A program made the translations under genes and the position numbers. Shown here in pieces: positions 53,839-61,796 of a stretch of 64,000 nucleotides of DNA. The DNA lies in the NCBI GenBank assembly GCA_947497455.1, contig CANMGU010000001.1, forward strand, positions 744,001 through 808,000. Direction: 5' to 3'. Each line of letters begins with the position of its first letter. Position 1 is the first letter of the stretch. This DNA comes from an uncultured Sphingomonadaceae bacterium. GTDB lineage: Bacteria > Pseudomonadota > Alphaproteobacteria > Sphingomonadales > Sphingomonadaceae. The notes under the pieces are model-generated. The model had not been told where the DNA came from. It saw nothing but the letters and a program-made list of their open reading frames with translations, and did not search any database.

Positions 53839-53854
53839 TTAATGTCGACTTAAC
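53839..53854 (+). promoter_or_regulatory. Full CtrA-like site upstream of second PEP-CTERM gene
   Basis: TTAA-TGTCGAC-TTAAC, an exact match to the TTAA-N7-TTAAC CtrA consensus, 138 nt before the start codon at 53992. A TTAACCAT half site lies 29 nt further on. Confidence 0.6.
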
Positions 53855-53882
53855 TTACATTTTTCACGACGCGAAAAAGCCG

Positions 53883-53890
53883 TTAACCAT
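53883..53890 (+). promoter_or_regulatory. Second CtrA-like half site upstream of PEP-CTERM gene
   Basis: TTAACCAT, the same octamer as at 52857 and 32212, about 100 nt before the start at 53992. Two sites in one short leader make control by CtrA more credible than one match alone. Confidence 0.45.
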
Positions 53891-53991
53891 TGTCACCAAC
53901 CTGTAAGGCGGAAATCCCATGTTTGGCAGGAATATTGCTTCACCAATCTATCAAATATTATGATTTTCAGTCATGTTCCCAAGGGTAGGTT

Positions 53992-54372
53992 ATGAAGCTT
54001 GCAAAACTGACCATATTAACCGGAACCGCCATTATCGGCGTTTCGGTCGCGGTTCCAGCCAATGCAACATGGTATCCCCATAGTGGAACGTCGCACGGCG
54101 GCTGGAGTACATCAGGCGGTTGGGGCGGTTCTGTTTGGGGATCCTCAGGATGGAGCAGTTCCGGCTGGGGCTCATCGAGCTACGGCGGGACGACAAGCAC
54201 GTCGACCAGCAGCAGCTCTAGCAGCTCGACGTCAACAGGCTCATCATCAAGCGGCTCGTCATCTGGCGGTATAACAGTTCCTGAGCCATCCAACATGGTC
54301 ATGCTGGCACTGGGCGTTGCCGGTCTAGTTGCTGGACGCATGGCGGCACGCAAGAAACGCAAGAAGTTGTAA
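53992..54372 (+). CDS. PEP-CTERM sorting domain protein, Ser/Gly/Trp-rich
   Basis: A 126-residue exported protein. The signal peptide (MKLAKLTILTGTAIIGVSVA, ending PANA) is followed by a short Gly/Ser/Trp region (GWSTSGGWGGSVWGSSGWSS) and Ser/Thr runs, and the anchor VPEPSNMVMLALGVAGLVAG, then R and a basic tail. It is a paralogue of the preceding gene: same start, similar tail with AGR, but with Trp and shorter. An AGGGTAGG ribosome-binding site is present. Confidence 0.88.
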   Translation: MKLAKLTILTGTAIIGVSVAVPANATWYPHSGTSHGGWSTSGGWGGSVWGSSGWSSSGWGSSSYGGTTSTSTSSSSSSSTSTGSSSSGSSSGGITVPEPSNMVMLALGVAGLVAGRMAARKKRKKL

Positions 54373-54421
54373 AGTTCGTCACCGAATGGATGCGCAGATC
54401 TCTGATCTTGCTGCACCATGG

Positions 54422-54457
54422 AAGGGCCGTCATCGGGGGATTAGACGGCCCTTTCTT
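54422..54457 (+). terminator. Terminator after the second PEP-CTERM gene
   Basis: A 10-bp perfect stem AAGGGCCGTC (54422-54431) with GACGGCCCTT (54444-54453), loop of 12 nt, then TCTT. It separates the PEP-CTERM gene from hisE. Confidence 0.82.
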
Positions 54458-54526
54458 ATGGGTAATATCGCTTACAGTCTTTCAAGGACTTGACGCCTGT
54501 CCCATTGCTCGCGCAAACGGGCATCC

Positions 54527-54844
54527 ATGAATGATATTTTGCACAAGCTGGAAGCGACCATCCACCAACGCCGGGATGCAGATCCCGAAGACAGTTATGT
54601 TGCCAGCCTGCGCGCAAAAGGCCGCGCGAAGATGGCGGAAAAACTGGGTGAGGAAGCAGTAGAAGCGGTTATCGCAGCGGTGCAGGGTGATGAAGCGGGA
54701 ATGACTAGCGAGGCGGCTGATATACTGTTTCACTTGATGGTATTGCTGGCTGATATGGGCCTGTCGGTTGATGATGTGCTGGCCGAGCTAGCTCGCCGCG
54801 AAGGCCTGTCCGGCATTGCCGAAAAAGCTTCAAGAAAGGACTGA
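54527..54844 (+). CDS. hisE: Phosphoribosyl-ATP diphosphatase
   Basis: A 105-residue all-alpha MazG-like pyrophosphatase for the second step of histidine synthesis. The signature EKLGEEAVEAVIAAV with metal-binding Glu residues is intact, and SYVASLRAKGRAKMAEK is typical. It is separated from hisF by about 1.7 kb carrying the two PEP-CTERM-type genes. HIT gene follows after 3 nt. Confidence 0.95.
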   Translation: MNDILHKLEATIHQRRDADPEDSYVASLRAKGRAKMAEKLGEEAVEAVIAAVQGDEAGMTSEAADILFHLMVLLADMGLSVDDVLAELARREGLSGIAEKASRKD

Positions 54845-54847
54845 CCC

Positions 54848-55228
54848 ATGGCGATTGACGCAACCCAGCCTTATGATGACGAGAATATCTTCGCCAAAAT
54901 CTTGCGCGGAGAAATCCCGAACCGGACGGTGTACGAGGACGAACATGCGCTGGCTTTTCACGACATCAACCCGCAGGCACCGCACCACATTCTGGTGATC
55001 CCGAAAGGCAAATATGTCAGTTGGGATGATTTCTCGGCGATGGCAGATGAAACTGAAATCGCTGGATTTGTTCGTGCGGTCGGACATGTCGCACGAGAAG
55101 CGGGCATGGTCGAGCCCGGCTATCGCTTGCTCGCCAATATTGGTCATGACGGGCATCAGGAAGTACCGCACCTCCATGTCCACATCTTTGCTGGAAAACC
55201 ACTTGGCCCGATGTTGATGAGAGGCTAG
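54848..55228 (+). CDS. HIT family hydrolase (HINT-like)
   Basis: A 126-residue histidine-triad protein. The active-site motif HLHVHIFAG is exact, with DINPQAPHHILVIPK in the N-terminal half. The family hydrolyses nucleoside phosphoramidates. Co-occurrence with hisE is common in sphingomonads. ATG overlaps no gene but is only 3 nt from hisE. Confidence 0.94.
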   Translation: MAIDATQPYDDENIFAKILRGEIPNRTVYEDEHALAFHDINPQAPHHILVIPKGKYVSWDDFSAMADETEIAGFVRAVGHVAREAGMVEPGYRLLANIGHDGHQEVPHLHVHIFAGKPLGPMLMRG

Positions 55229-55281
55229 GTACAAGCGTTCAGGCCGCTCAGACGGCGCGCGTAGTATATAGGGGAAATAAT

Positions 55282-56715
55282 ATGGCAGGTTCAGTAGCAC
55301 CGGGTGGAGAAGGCTGGTCGTCGAGATGGGCCTTTGTGCTGGCGGCGGTCGGCGCGGCAGTTGGCCTTGGGAATATCTGGCGATTTCCCACTCTCGCCGG
55401 TGAAAATGGCGGCGGCGCGTTCGTACTTGTCTATATTGGTTGTATCATTCTTATCGGTCTTCCGATGGTTCTTTCGGAAATCCTTATTGGCCGACACGGC
55501 CGGAGCGATGCCTATCACAGTGTGGTGAAAGTGGCAGAAGATTCAGGCCGCAGCAAAAATTGGGGCATATTTGGCGGTATCGGGATATTAAATGCCTTTC
55601 TGATCCTGACCTTTTATAGCGTCGTTGCCGGCTGGGTCATGTACTATGTCGGTGTAATGAGTGCCGATCTTCTGGGGGCGATATTCTCGGGTAATCCGTT
55701 CGCGGGTGCCCTGGCCAGCGAAAATCCGGAAACTATCCCTAACCGGATGACAGACCTTTTCTCCAACATTCCCATGCTGCTTGGCATGCATACATTGTTC
55801 ATGATTATTACGATCTGGATCGTTGCGCGCGGTGTGACAGACGGTATCGAGAAAGCGGCAACCTATCTGATGCCGACCTTCTTCGTTCTTCTTATCCTGA
55901 TCACGCTCTATGGTGCATTCACCGGCGAATTTGGCAAGGCCGTATCCTTCCTGTTCAACCCAGATTTTTCAAAACTATCACCATCAGTGGTGAATGATGC
56001 ATTGGGGCAAGCGCTATTCTCAATGAGTGTCGCTTCGGCGGCGCTGATCACCTATGGCGGCTATGTGTCCAGGGAAACCAATCTGGCACCCACGGCTGGT
56101 ATGATCGCTTTTGCTGATACCGGCGTGGCGCTTCTCGCCGGTCTGATGATTTTTCCGATTGTTTTCGCCGTCGGCCTGGATGCAGCAGCCGGCCCGACAT
56201 TGGTATTCCAATCCCTCCCGATAGCCTTTCACAATATGCCTGCCGGGTCATTGGTTGGCTTTTTGTTCTTCGTGCTGATCTTTTTTGCTGCGCTCACCAG
56301 TTCGATATCGTTACTGGAAGGCGTCGTCGCCTGGGCGATGCGCCGGTTTGAATGGAGCAGAGCCTTCGCTGCGTGGCTGGTCGGCGGCGTCATATTCCTG
56401 ATCGGTGTCGCCTGCGCCTTATCCCTGAATGTCTGGAGTGACATTCGCCCGCTTGGCTTCATTCCGCTTTTCGAGGAAAAGAATATCTTTGATGCGATTG
56501 ACGATCTGGTCTCGAAAATATTGCTTCCGGTGACGGCATTCCTGACAGCAGTCTTCATTGGTTGGCGCGCTGACAAGAAGCTTGTCGAAGCAGAAACCGG
56601 TCTGGAAGGCACGATGTTTGGATTGTGGCGTTTCCTGATTGCCTGGCTGGCGCCGCTCGCTGTCGCTATGATCTTCGTTTTCGCGGTCTTCCCCAATCTG
56701 ATTGGTCAGGGATAG
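55282..56715 (+). CDS. Sodium-dependent transporter, NSS/SNF family
   Basis: A 477-residue LeuT-fold transporter with about 12 helices. The N-terminal motif SRWAFVLAAVGAAVGLGNIW is diagnostic, RFPTLAGENGGGAF forms helix 1, and the Na+-binding unwound segments are recognisable. It imports amino acids or similar compounds with Na+. The substrate is not predictable. GGGGAAA precedes the start. YacG follows with a 3-nt gap. Confidence 0.94.
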   Translation: MAGSVAPGGEGWSSRWAFVLAAVGAAVGLGNIWRFPTLAGENGGGAFVLVYIGCIILIGLPMVLSEILIGRHGRSDAYHSVVKVAEDSGRSKNWGIFGGIGILNAFLILTFYSVVAGWVMYYVGVMSADLLGAIFSGNPFAGALASENPETIPNRMTDLFSNIPMLLGMHTLFMIITIWIVARGVTDGIEKAATYLMPTFFVLLILITLYGAFTGEFGKAVSFLFNPDFSKLSPSVVNDALGQALFSMSVASAALITYGGYVSRETNLAPTAGMIAFADTGVALLAGLMIFPIVFAVGLDAAAGPTLVFQSLPIAFHNMPAGSLVGFLFFVLIFFAALTSSISLLEGVVAWAMRRFEWSRAFAAWLVGGVIFLIGVACALSLNVWSDIRPLGFIPLFEEKNIFDAIDDLVSKILLPVTAFLTAVFIGWRADKKLVEAETGLEGTMFGLWRFLIAWLAPLAVAMIFVFAVFPNLIGQG

Positions 56716-56718
56716 ACG

Positions 56719-56922
56719 TTGGCCAGCAAGCTCGCCCCTAAATGTCCGGTATGCGGCAAAGCAAAGGCCCAGGACTTTACGCCTTTCTGCAGTGCGGGCT
56801 GTAAAGACCGTGATCTGCTGCAATGGTTGGGGGAGGGGTACAAGGTCGCTGGTGCACCCGTTTCACCTGATCAATTGGCGGATCATTTTTCGGGAGAAGC
56901 AGGCCGTGATGGAGAGTCATAA
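56719..56922 (+). CDS. yacG: DNA gyrase inhibitor YacG
   Basis: A 67-residue zinc-binding protein. The four Cys ligands are in CPVCGK and FCSAGCKDRDL. It binds GyrB and blocks DNA binding. The start is TTG at 56719 (ASKLAPKCPVCG), 3 nt after the transporter stop. Nothing else in the frame is plausible as a start. Confidence 0.88.
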   Translation: MASKLAPKCPVCGKAKAQDFTPFCSAGCKDRDLLQWLGEGYKVAGAPVSPDQLADHFSGEAGRDGES

Positions 56923-57021
56923 AGCCGCCAGAAAAAACGGCAATTTTTAGGGTAGACAACCCATACAAGCCCCGCCTATAGCGGCGCTTCTAAATCGGCA
57001 GGATGAATGGTCCCGCCCGTT

Positions 57022-57097
57022 GCCCGAATAGCTCAGTTGGTAGAGCAAGCGACTGAAAATCGCTGTGTCGGTGGTTCGAATCCGCCTTCGGGCACCA
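57022..57097 (+). tRNA. tRNA-Phe (anticodon GAA)
   Basis: A 76-nt tRNA with encoded CCA. The acceptor stem GCCCGAA pairs with TTCGGGC, the anticodon arm AGCGA-CTGAAAA-TCGCT holds GAA, and the T arm has GGTTCGAATCC. A recombinase remnant lies 200 nt downstream. Confidence 0.97.
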
Positions 57098-57299
57098 CTT
57101 TTTTCCTTAGTTTTCAAAGCCTCGCAGTCGGAAAACGATATTCGGATTTTATCTCTATTTTTCCGCTAGTTAGCAGATCGTGATGTGCGGACCCTGTCGC
57201 CAGAGACCATTTGTCAGCCGAGATATGGGGGCAAAATAGCCAAGTGTCTCGATGGCCCAAATATTGGAGTCCAGATGCACTTGTGGATTTGGGGAGGTT

Positions 57300-58256
57300 T
57301 TAAGCTGGAGCGAACCCGAACATCTTGCGCTGACCCGCCCAGTCTAGGGGGATTTTGTTGATCCGCATGATCTTGCGTCCGGTGAGATCAGGTGGCTGTG
57401 TTCCATCAACTATCGCAGAGATAATATCGGGGGCCATGAAGCTTAACCTAACAAGCTGCTGCAAGTGCCGCTGCTTGTAGTGATTGACCATCGGAGAGGA
57501 TATTCCCCAAACCAGAAGGTCTTGCGCTGCGAAAGCGTGAGCTATCAGTCTGAGCAACACTGGATCTGGCTCACGCTTGATTGGTCCATCATCCGGTGTA
57601 ATTGCTAATCTTACTTCTGATCCTCTGCTGACCATTTTTGCCTTAATCGAGAGTTTGACCGGTAGATCCTGTTTTGGAGGCGTGAATTTGATTTCGATTG
57701 TTCCTGCTTTGATAGAAACGTGTGTTTTGCAGTTGAGCAGTAATTTGCGTTGTTCGGCGATAGCCATCTCGGGTAGATCGGTCGAAGTTTGGTGATCCAG
57801 ATTAATCTGAGCTTCCATTTCTCGTGCATCATCTGTCGCCGAGAAGTTGCACGTCACTAGATGCCTCGCAATTGTATCCACAACCAGCCGCTCAATCTCT
57901 CCGGCAGGCATGCGTCATTTGGTTGATTTGTCTCCAGGCTGAATTCGAGTGACATAATAGCGATACCGTTTTGATCCCTTAGTTGCATGGGCCGGTGTCA
58001 TCGGCTTTCCATCGGGGTCGGCGATCATACCAGTCAACAAGCTGGGATTGCGGCTTTTCTTGCCCAGCGCATTGTCTTTGCGGTTGGCGCGAAAGATCGA
58101 CTGGACATGATCAAATAACCCCTGTGAGATAATGGACTGGTGGATGCCCTCATAGGTATCTTCTTTATGTCTCATTTTACCAATGTAGACGGGATTCTGA
58201 AGGAGATGCGTGAGCGTGCCTGTCTTGAAGAATATGCCGCCGACCTTCTTTCCGGT
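57300..58256 (-). pseudogene. Remnant of a large serine recombinase, catalytic domain lost
   Basis: Reading on the minus strand from 58256, the frame opens with GGIFFKTGTLTHLLQNPVYI, then GKMRHKEDTYEGIHQSII, RNPSLLTGMIADPDGKPMTP and KRYRYYV. It meets an in-frame TGA at 57915-57917, then continues in the same frame as RMPAGEIERLVVDTIARHL to a C-terminus RKIMRINKIPLDWAGQRKMF. These are the recombinase and zinc-ribbon domains of large serine recombinases. The N-terminal resolvase domain is missing, and stops occur above 58256. It lies next to tRNA-Phe, suggesting an old integration. Confidence 0.85.
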
Positions 58257-58419
58257 CTAGCATATGAAATATTATCACCACATTTTCTCGCCACTAAGAG
58301 TGGAGTAGGGGGCTTTGGTCATTTGAACTCTTCATTGATATGTTAGTTGTCCGGGTAGGCCCCGGCGGTTACTTCCTGGTTCCACAAAATGTTCTGATTT
58401 TTTGAAGAGGAAAATATTT

Positions 58420-59688
58420 GTGCCGTCATCATCGAACATCAACATTTTTGATCCTGCTGTCCTGAGTGACCCGTATGAGGCTTACAAGGAACTGCGCGCT
58501 GGTCCCGCTTTGCATTTTGTCCCTGAAATGAATGTGCACGTGGCAACACGCTATGAGATTGTTCGAGAAATCATCAGAGACACGAAGACGTTTTCAAGTG
58601 AATACGCAGCCTTTTTTGATCAGTTGCGGGCAGCTGGTATCGCATCGGCTTCACCCGAGGTCAGCGGCGAACTTGAGCGTCTGGAAAAACAGATTATCCC
58701 GCCGGTTCCGACAATGCTGACCTTGGATGAGCCCGGACACACGCGCTATCGCTCACTTGTCAGTGCGCTTTTTACGGCTAAGGAAACACGGAAATCCGAA
58801 TCTGCCGTACGAATGGTTGTTGATGACACGATCGCTTCCCTCGGTAGCGCAGAATCTATCGAGTTTATGGAGAGCTTTGCGGCACCAATTCCGCTAAGAG
58901 TCATTGGCCAGCGACTTGGTATCCCCGAAGATGACGTGCCGATGTTCAATCGCGGAGCCACGGCAGCGGCCAGCGGATTGCGCTTGACGCCGCTGACCGG
59001 TGACCAAATGATCGAACGCGCAAAGACAGCTGTCGAACTGCAAGACCTTTTGGTTCGGCTGATCGAAGAACGCCGGACCAGTCCGGGTGAAGATATGATT
59101 TCTATTCTCGCCAACTCGAAACTGGAAGATGAGAATCGCTATCTCGAACATGGAGAGACGCTTAGTATCCTGGGGCAGTTTCTGGTTGCAGGACATGAAA
59201 CAACGACAAGTGCATTTGGTTGGGCAATGCTGTTGCTTTGCAAAAATCCAGAAATCGAAGCCCAGATAGCATCTGACCCAAAAATGCTTGGTACATTTGT
59301 AGAGGAAGCCCTCCGTCTGGAGGCGCCCGTTCAAGGATTGCCAAGACTTGTTACCAAAGACACCAATTTGGAAGGATATGAGTTAAAGGCCGGAGAGATT
59401 GTCTTCTTGCGCTATGGCTCGGCCAATCGGGACGAACGAAAATTTGATAATGCGGATAGCTGTGACCTGCATCGCAAAAAGGCCGGAGCCCATTTTGCAT
59501 TTGGAGGTGGTGTCCATGCGTGCATCGGTGCACCCTTATCCCGACAGGAACTAAATCTTGGCTGGACCGCTCTTTTGCAACATGGCAAGAATTTCCGACT
59601 GTCAGAGGGCAAGCCTGAGCCCGAGGCTGAAATGAGTTTTATATTACGGAATTTGCCCGAGCTGCACGTAGAATTTGATCTGTGTTGA
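58420..59688 (+). CDS. Cytochrome P450
   Basis: A 422-residue soluble bacterial P450. The I-helix motif is AGHETTTSAFG, the ExxR is EEALRLEAPVQGLPR, and the heme-Cys loop is FAFGGGVHACIGAPLSR. It hydroxylates an unknown substrate and needs ferredoxin and reductase, which are not encoded in the window. A GTG at 58420 has an AGAGGA ribosome-binding site with 8 nt spacing; a TTG at 58402 is also open. It lies next to the recombinase remnant and may be of foreign origin. Confidence 0.94.
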   Translation: MPSSSNINIFDPAVLSDPYEAYKELRAGPALHFVPEMNVHVATRYEIVREIIRDTKTFSSEYAAFFDQLRAAGIASASPEVSGELERLEKQIIPPVPTMLTLDEPGHTRYRSLVSALFTAKETRKSESAVRMVVDDTIASLGSAESIEFMESFAAPIPLRVIGQRLGIPEDDVPMFNRGATAAASGLRLTPLTGDQMIERAKTAVELQDLLVRLIEERRTSPGEDMISILANSKLEDENRYLEHGETLSILGQFLVAGHETTTSAFGWAMLLLCKNPEIEAQIASDPKMLGTFVEEALRLEAPVQGLPRLVTKDTNLEGYELKAGEIVFLRYGSANRDERKFDNADSCDLHRKKAGAHFAFGGGVHACIGAPLSRQELNLGWTALLQHGKNFRLSEGKPEPEAEMSFILRNLPELHVEFDLC

Positions 59689-59708
59689 TCGTTGATTAAT
59701 GTCTCCTG

Positions 59709-59879
59709 TTACAGCAGGCGCCCGTTCAAAAAATCTGGATATGGCTGTTCTAGAATATGAAACAAGCCAGGCCATGTGGTGGCACTGCTGGTCCCAATAT
59801 TGAATCCGAGGAAGAAGGTTCCGGACAGAAACATGGCCAGCGTTTCTCTCACATTGTTGCGTTTTGATGTGGTTGTCAT
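59709..59879 (-). CDS. Very small ORF, possibly a membrane peptide
   Basis: A 56-residue ORF on the minus strand. MTTTSKRNNVRETLAMFLSG is a basic start, followed by a hydrophobic stretch (TLAMFLSGTFFLGFNIG) and a polar end with TWPGLFHILEQPYPDF. It has only a weak ribosome-binding site (AAGCGG). The frame can be extended to 59999 without a good start. It follows another small ORF by 16 nt. No family is recognised. Confidence 0.35.
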   Translation of the reverse strand: MTTTSKRNNVRETLAMFLSGTFFLGFNIGTSSATTWPGLFHILEQPYPDFLNGRLL

Positions 59880-59895
59880 GCCGCTTGAATCAAGT

Positions 59896-60069
59896 TTAGC
59901 TTTGGTCAGTTGTCTGCTTGCCATCGGGGTTCGCCAAACCGCCAAGCTCACGCTGCACGCATTTTTCAAACAGTTCTTGCTCACGGGTTGGGTTGTCATT
60001 CGCGATGCGGCGAAACTGCTCGCTCGGTCGACACGGGTTTTTGCCGACTGACATGGAGAGCTTGGTCAT
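59896..60069 (-). CDS. Very small ORF downstream of kdgK
   Basis: A 57-residue hydrophilic ORF on the minus strand, starting 13 nt after kdgK and preceded by a good ribosome-binding site (GAGGCGGG, partly inside the gap). Residues include SEQFRRIANDNPTREQELF and KCVQRELGGLANPDGKQ. It has one Cys and no signal or helix for the membrane. It could be the last gene of the uronate operon or a decayed fragment. No family is recognised. Confidence 0.4.
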   Translation of the reverse strand: MTKLSMSVGKNPCRPSEQFRRIANDNPTREQELFEKCVQRELGGLANPDGKQTTDQS

Positions 60070-60082
60070 CACCCGCCTCTAG

Positions 60083-61114
60083 CTATCGCTGCACACGGCC
60101 CGAACCGTCGCCGGACATTAATTTCTCAACTTCGGCTACGCTAACGCGATTGAAGTCGCCGAGAATGGAATGTTTCAAGCAGCTACCCGCCACGGCAAAT
60201 TCCAACGACTGCTGACGATCCTCATAGGCATTCAGGCCATAGATAAGGGCTGAGGCGAAACTGTCGCCGCCGCCGACGCGGTCAATGATGTCTGTGATTT
60301 CATAACGCCGGGACAATTTAAAATCACTGCCGCGCTCACGCAGGCAAGCAGACCAGCCATTGCGGTCAGCGCTCATGCTTTCGCGTAATGTTATCGCGAT
60401 CGTGGACATGTCTGGATATAGATCGAGCACTTTTTCTGACAGCGCTTCATATTTCTTGGTGTCGAGCTCGCCCGCTTCGACATCGACATCAACGCTGATG
60501 CCGAGTGATTTCTGGCAGTCTTCTTCGTTGGCGATGCCGACATCAACATGTTTGACCAGCTCGGACATAACCTCGGGCGCGCTCTTGCCATATTTCCAGA
60601 GTTTACCACGATAATTGAAATCACAGGATACGGTGATGCCCGCCTGTTTTGCCGCCTGTACGCACTCAATGCTGAGGTCGGCGGACTCCTGAGTAAGCGC
60701 GGGGGTGATCCCAGTAATATGAAGCCATTTTGCGCCATCGAATATCGTTGGCCAATCAAAATCGCCGGGCTTGCATTCACTGATCGCGCTATGCGCGCGG
60801 TCGTAGATAACCTTGGATGGACGTTGATTTGCTCCAGTTTCAAGAAAATAAATGCCTACGCGGTCTCCCGAACGGCGGATATGGGACGTATCGACACCGA
60901 AACGGCGCAGCTCGCCAATGGCAGACGTGCCAACATCATTGTCGGGCAGGGCAGAGACAAAACCAGCATTTAGACCATAGTTGCTCAACGCAACCGCGAC
61001 ATTGGCTTCGCCGCCGCCAAATGTGGCTTCAAAGCCCGGCGATTGAAAAAAGCGCTCATGGCCAGGTGTCTTGAGCCTAAGCATGATTTCACCAAAAGAT
61101 AGAAATTCAGCCAC
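60083..61114 (-). CDS. kdgK: 2-dehydro-3-deoxygluconokinase (PfkB family)
   Basis: A 343-residue sugar kinase. The PfkB N-terminal motif [20 protein letters not shown] and the C-terminal [17 protein letters not shown] (catalytic Asp, anion hole) are intact. In context with eda it phosphorylates 2-keto-3-deoxygluconate (KDG) to KDPG. It starts 2 nt after the eda stop in a leftward operon. The assignment to KDG rests on both motifs and neighbours. Confidence 0.92.
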   Translation of the reverse strand: MAEFLSFGEIMLRLKTPGHERFFQSPGFEATFGGGEANVAVALSNYGLNAGFVSALPDNDVGTSAIGELRRFGVDTSHIRRSGDRVGIYFLETGANQRPSKVIYDRAHSAISECKPGDFDWPTIFDGAKWLHITGITPALTQESADLSIECVQAAKQAGITVSCDFNYRGKLWKYGKSAPEVMSELVKHVDVGIANEEDCQKSLGISVDVDVEAGELDTKKYEALSEKVLDLYPDMSTIAITLRESMSADRNGWSACLRERGSDFKLSRRYEITDIIDRVGGGDSFASALIYGLNAYEDRQQSLEFAVAGSCLKHSILGDFNRVSVAEVEKLMSGDGSGRVQR

Positions 61115-61116
61115 TT

Positions 61117-61773
61117 TTAATTCTCCGTAATGCGCGCCTGACGGCCGATGGCGACCGCTTCCTGCGCCAATGTGGTTATTGCATTAAAATTACCGGCCTC
61201 TATTTCAGCGGCAGGCGTGAGCCAGCTGCCTCCGCAAGCAACGACCGAGGGCAGGGCGAGGAAATCGCTGAGATTGCTGGCTGATACTCCGCCTGTCGGC
61301 ATGAAACGCATGTCGCGAAAGACGGAGGACAGTGCTTTCAGCATCGGTACTCCGCCAGCAAGCGATGCCGGAAAAAATTTCACCGTGCGCAGCCCTAATG
61401 CATAAGCGCGCTGCACTTCTCCAGCGGTCATGGTGCCAGCATAGAGTGGAACGGATTGTCGCAAACAATATTCCGCCACTTCATCGACCAGCCCCGGACA
61501 AACGATAAACTGTGCGCCGCGAGAGATAACTTCCTCTGCTTGCGAGACCGTCAAGACAGTTCCGGCGCCTACGATGAGACCGGAGGTCTGTTTGACTATT
61601 GCCTCCATGCAATCAATGGCTTGATCCGTGCGCAGTACCACCTCGATGACACTGAGGCCACCTTCGTACAAAGCATTGGCGGTATCCACCGCAACACCGG
61701 TGTCCTTCGCGCCTATGAGCGGCACAACCGGCGCGGCTGCAAGCCGGGCTTCAAGTTGCTGATCTATATCCAT
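61117..61773 (-). CDS. eda: KDPG/KHG aldolase
   Basis: A 218-residue class I aldolase. The Schiff-base Lys is in [12 protein letters not shown], and the catalytic Glu in [21 protein letters not shown] is the phosphate-binding region. It cleaves KDPG to pyruvate and glyceraldehyde-3-phosphate. It lies between the SDR and kdgK genes. Length is typical. Confidence 0.95.
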   Translation of the reverse strand: MDIDQQLEARLAAAPVVPLIGAKDTGVAVDTANALYEGGLSVIEVVLRTDQAIDCMEAIVKQTSGLIVGAGTVLTVSQAEEVISRGAQFIVCPGLVDEVAEYCLRQSVPLYAGTMTAGEVQRAYALGLRTVKFFPASLAGGVPMLKALSSVFRDMRFMPTGGVSASNLSDFLALPSVVACGGSWLTPAAEIEAGNFNAITTLAQEAVAIGRQARITEN

Positions 61774-61796
61774 GTTCTTTTCGCTACCTCTTCAGA

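Noticed and set aside
57120-58400. An intact integrative element with attachment repeats at tRNA-Phe
   Set aside because: Only recombinase debris is present, and no repeat of the tRNA-Phe 3' end was seen by eye in the window.
59776-60051. A 91-residue rightward frame beyond the P450 gene
   Set aside because: It is antisense to the two small leftward ORFs, starts without a ribosome-binding site and shows no motif.
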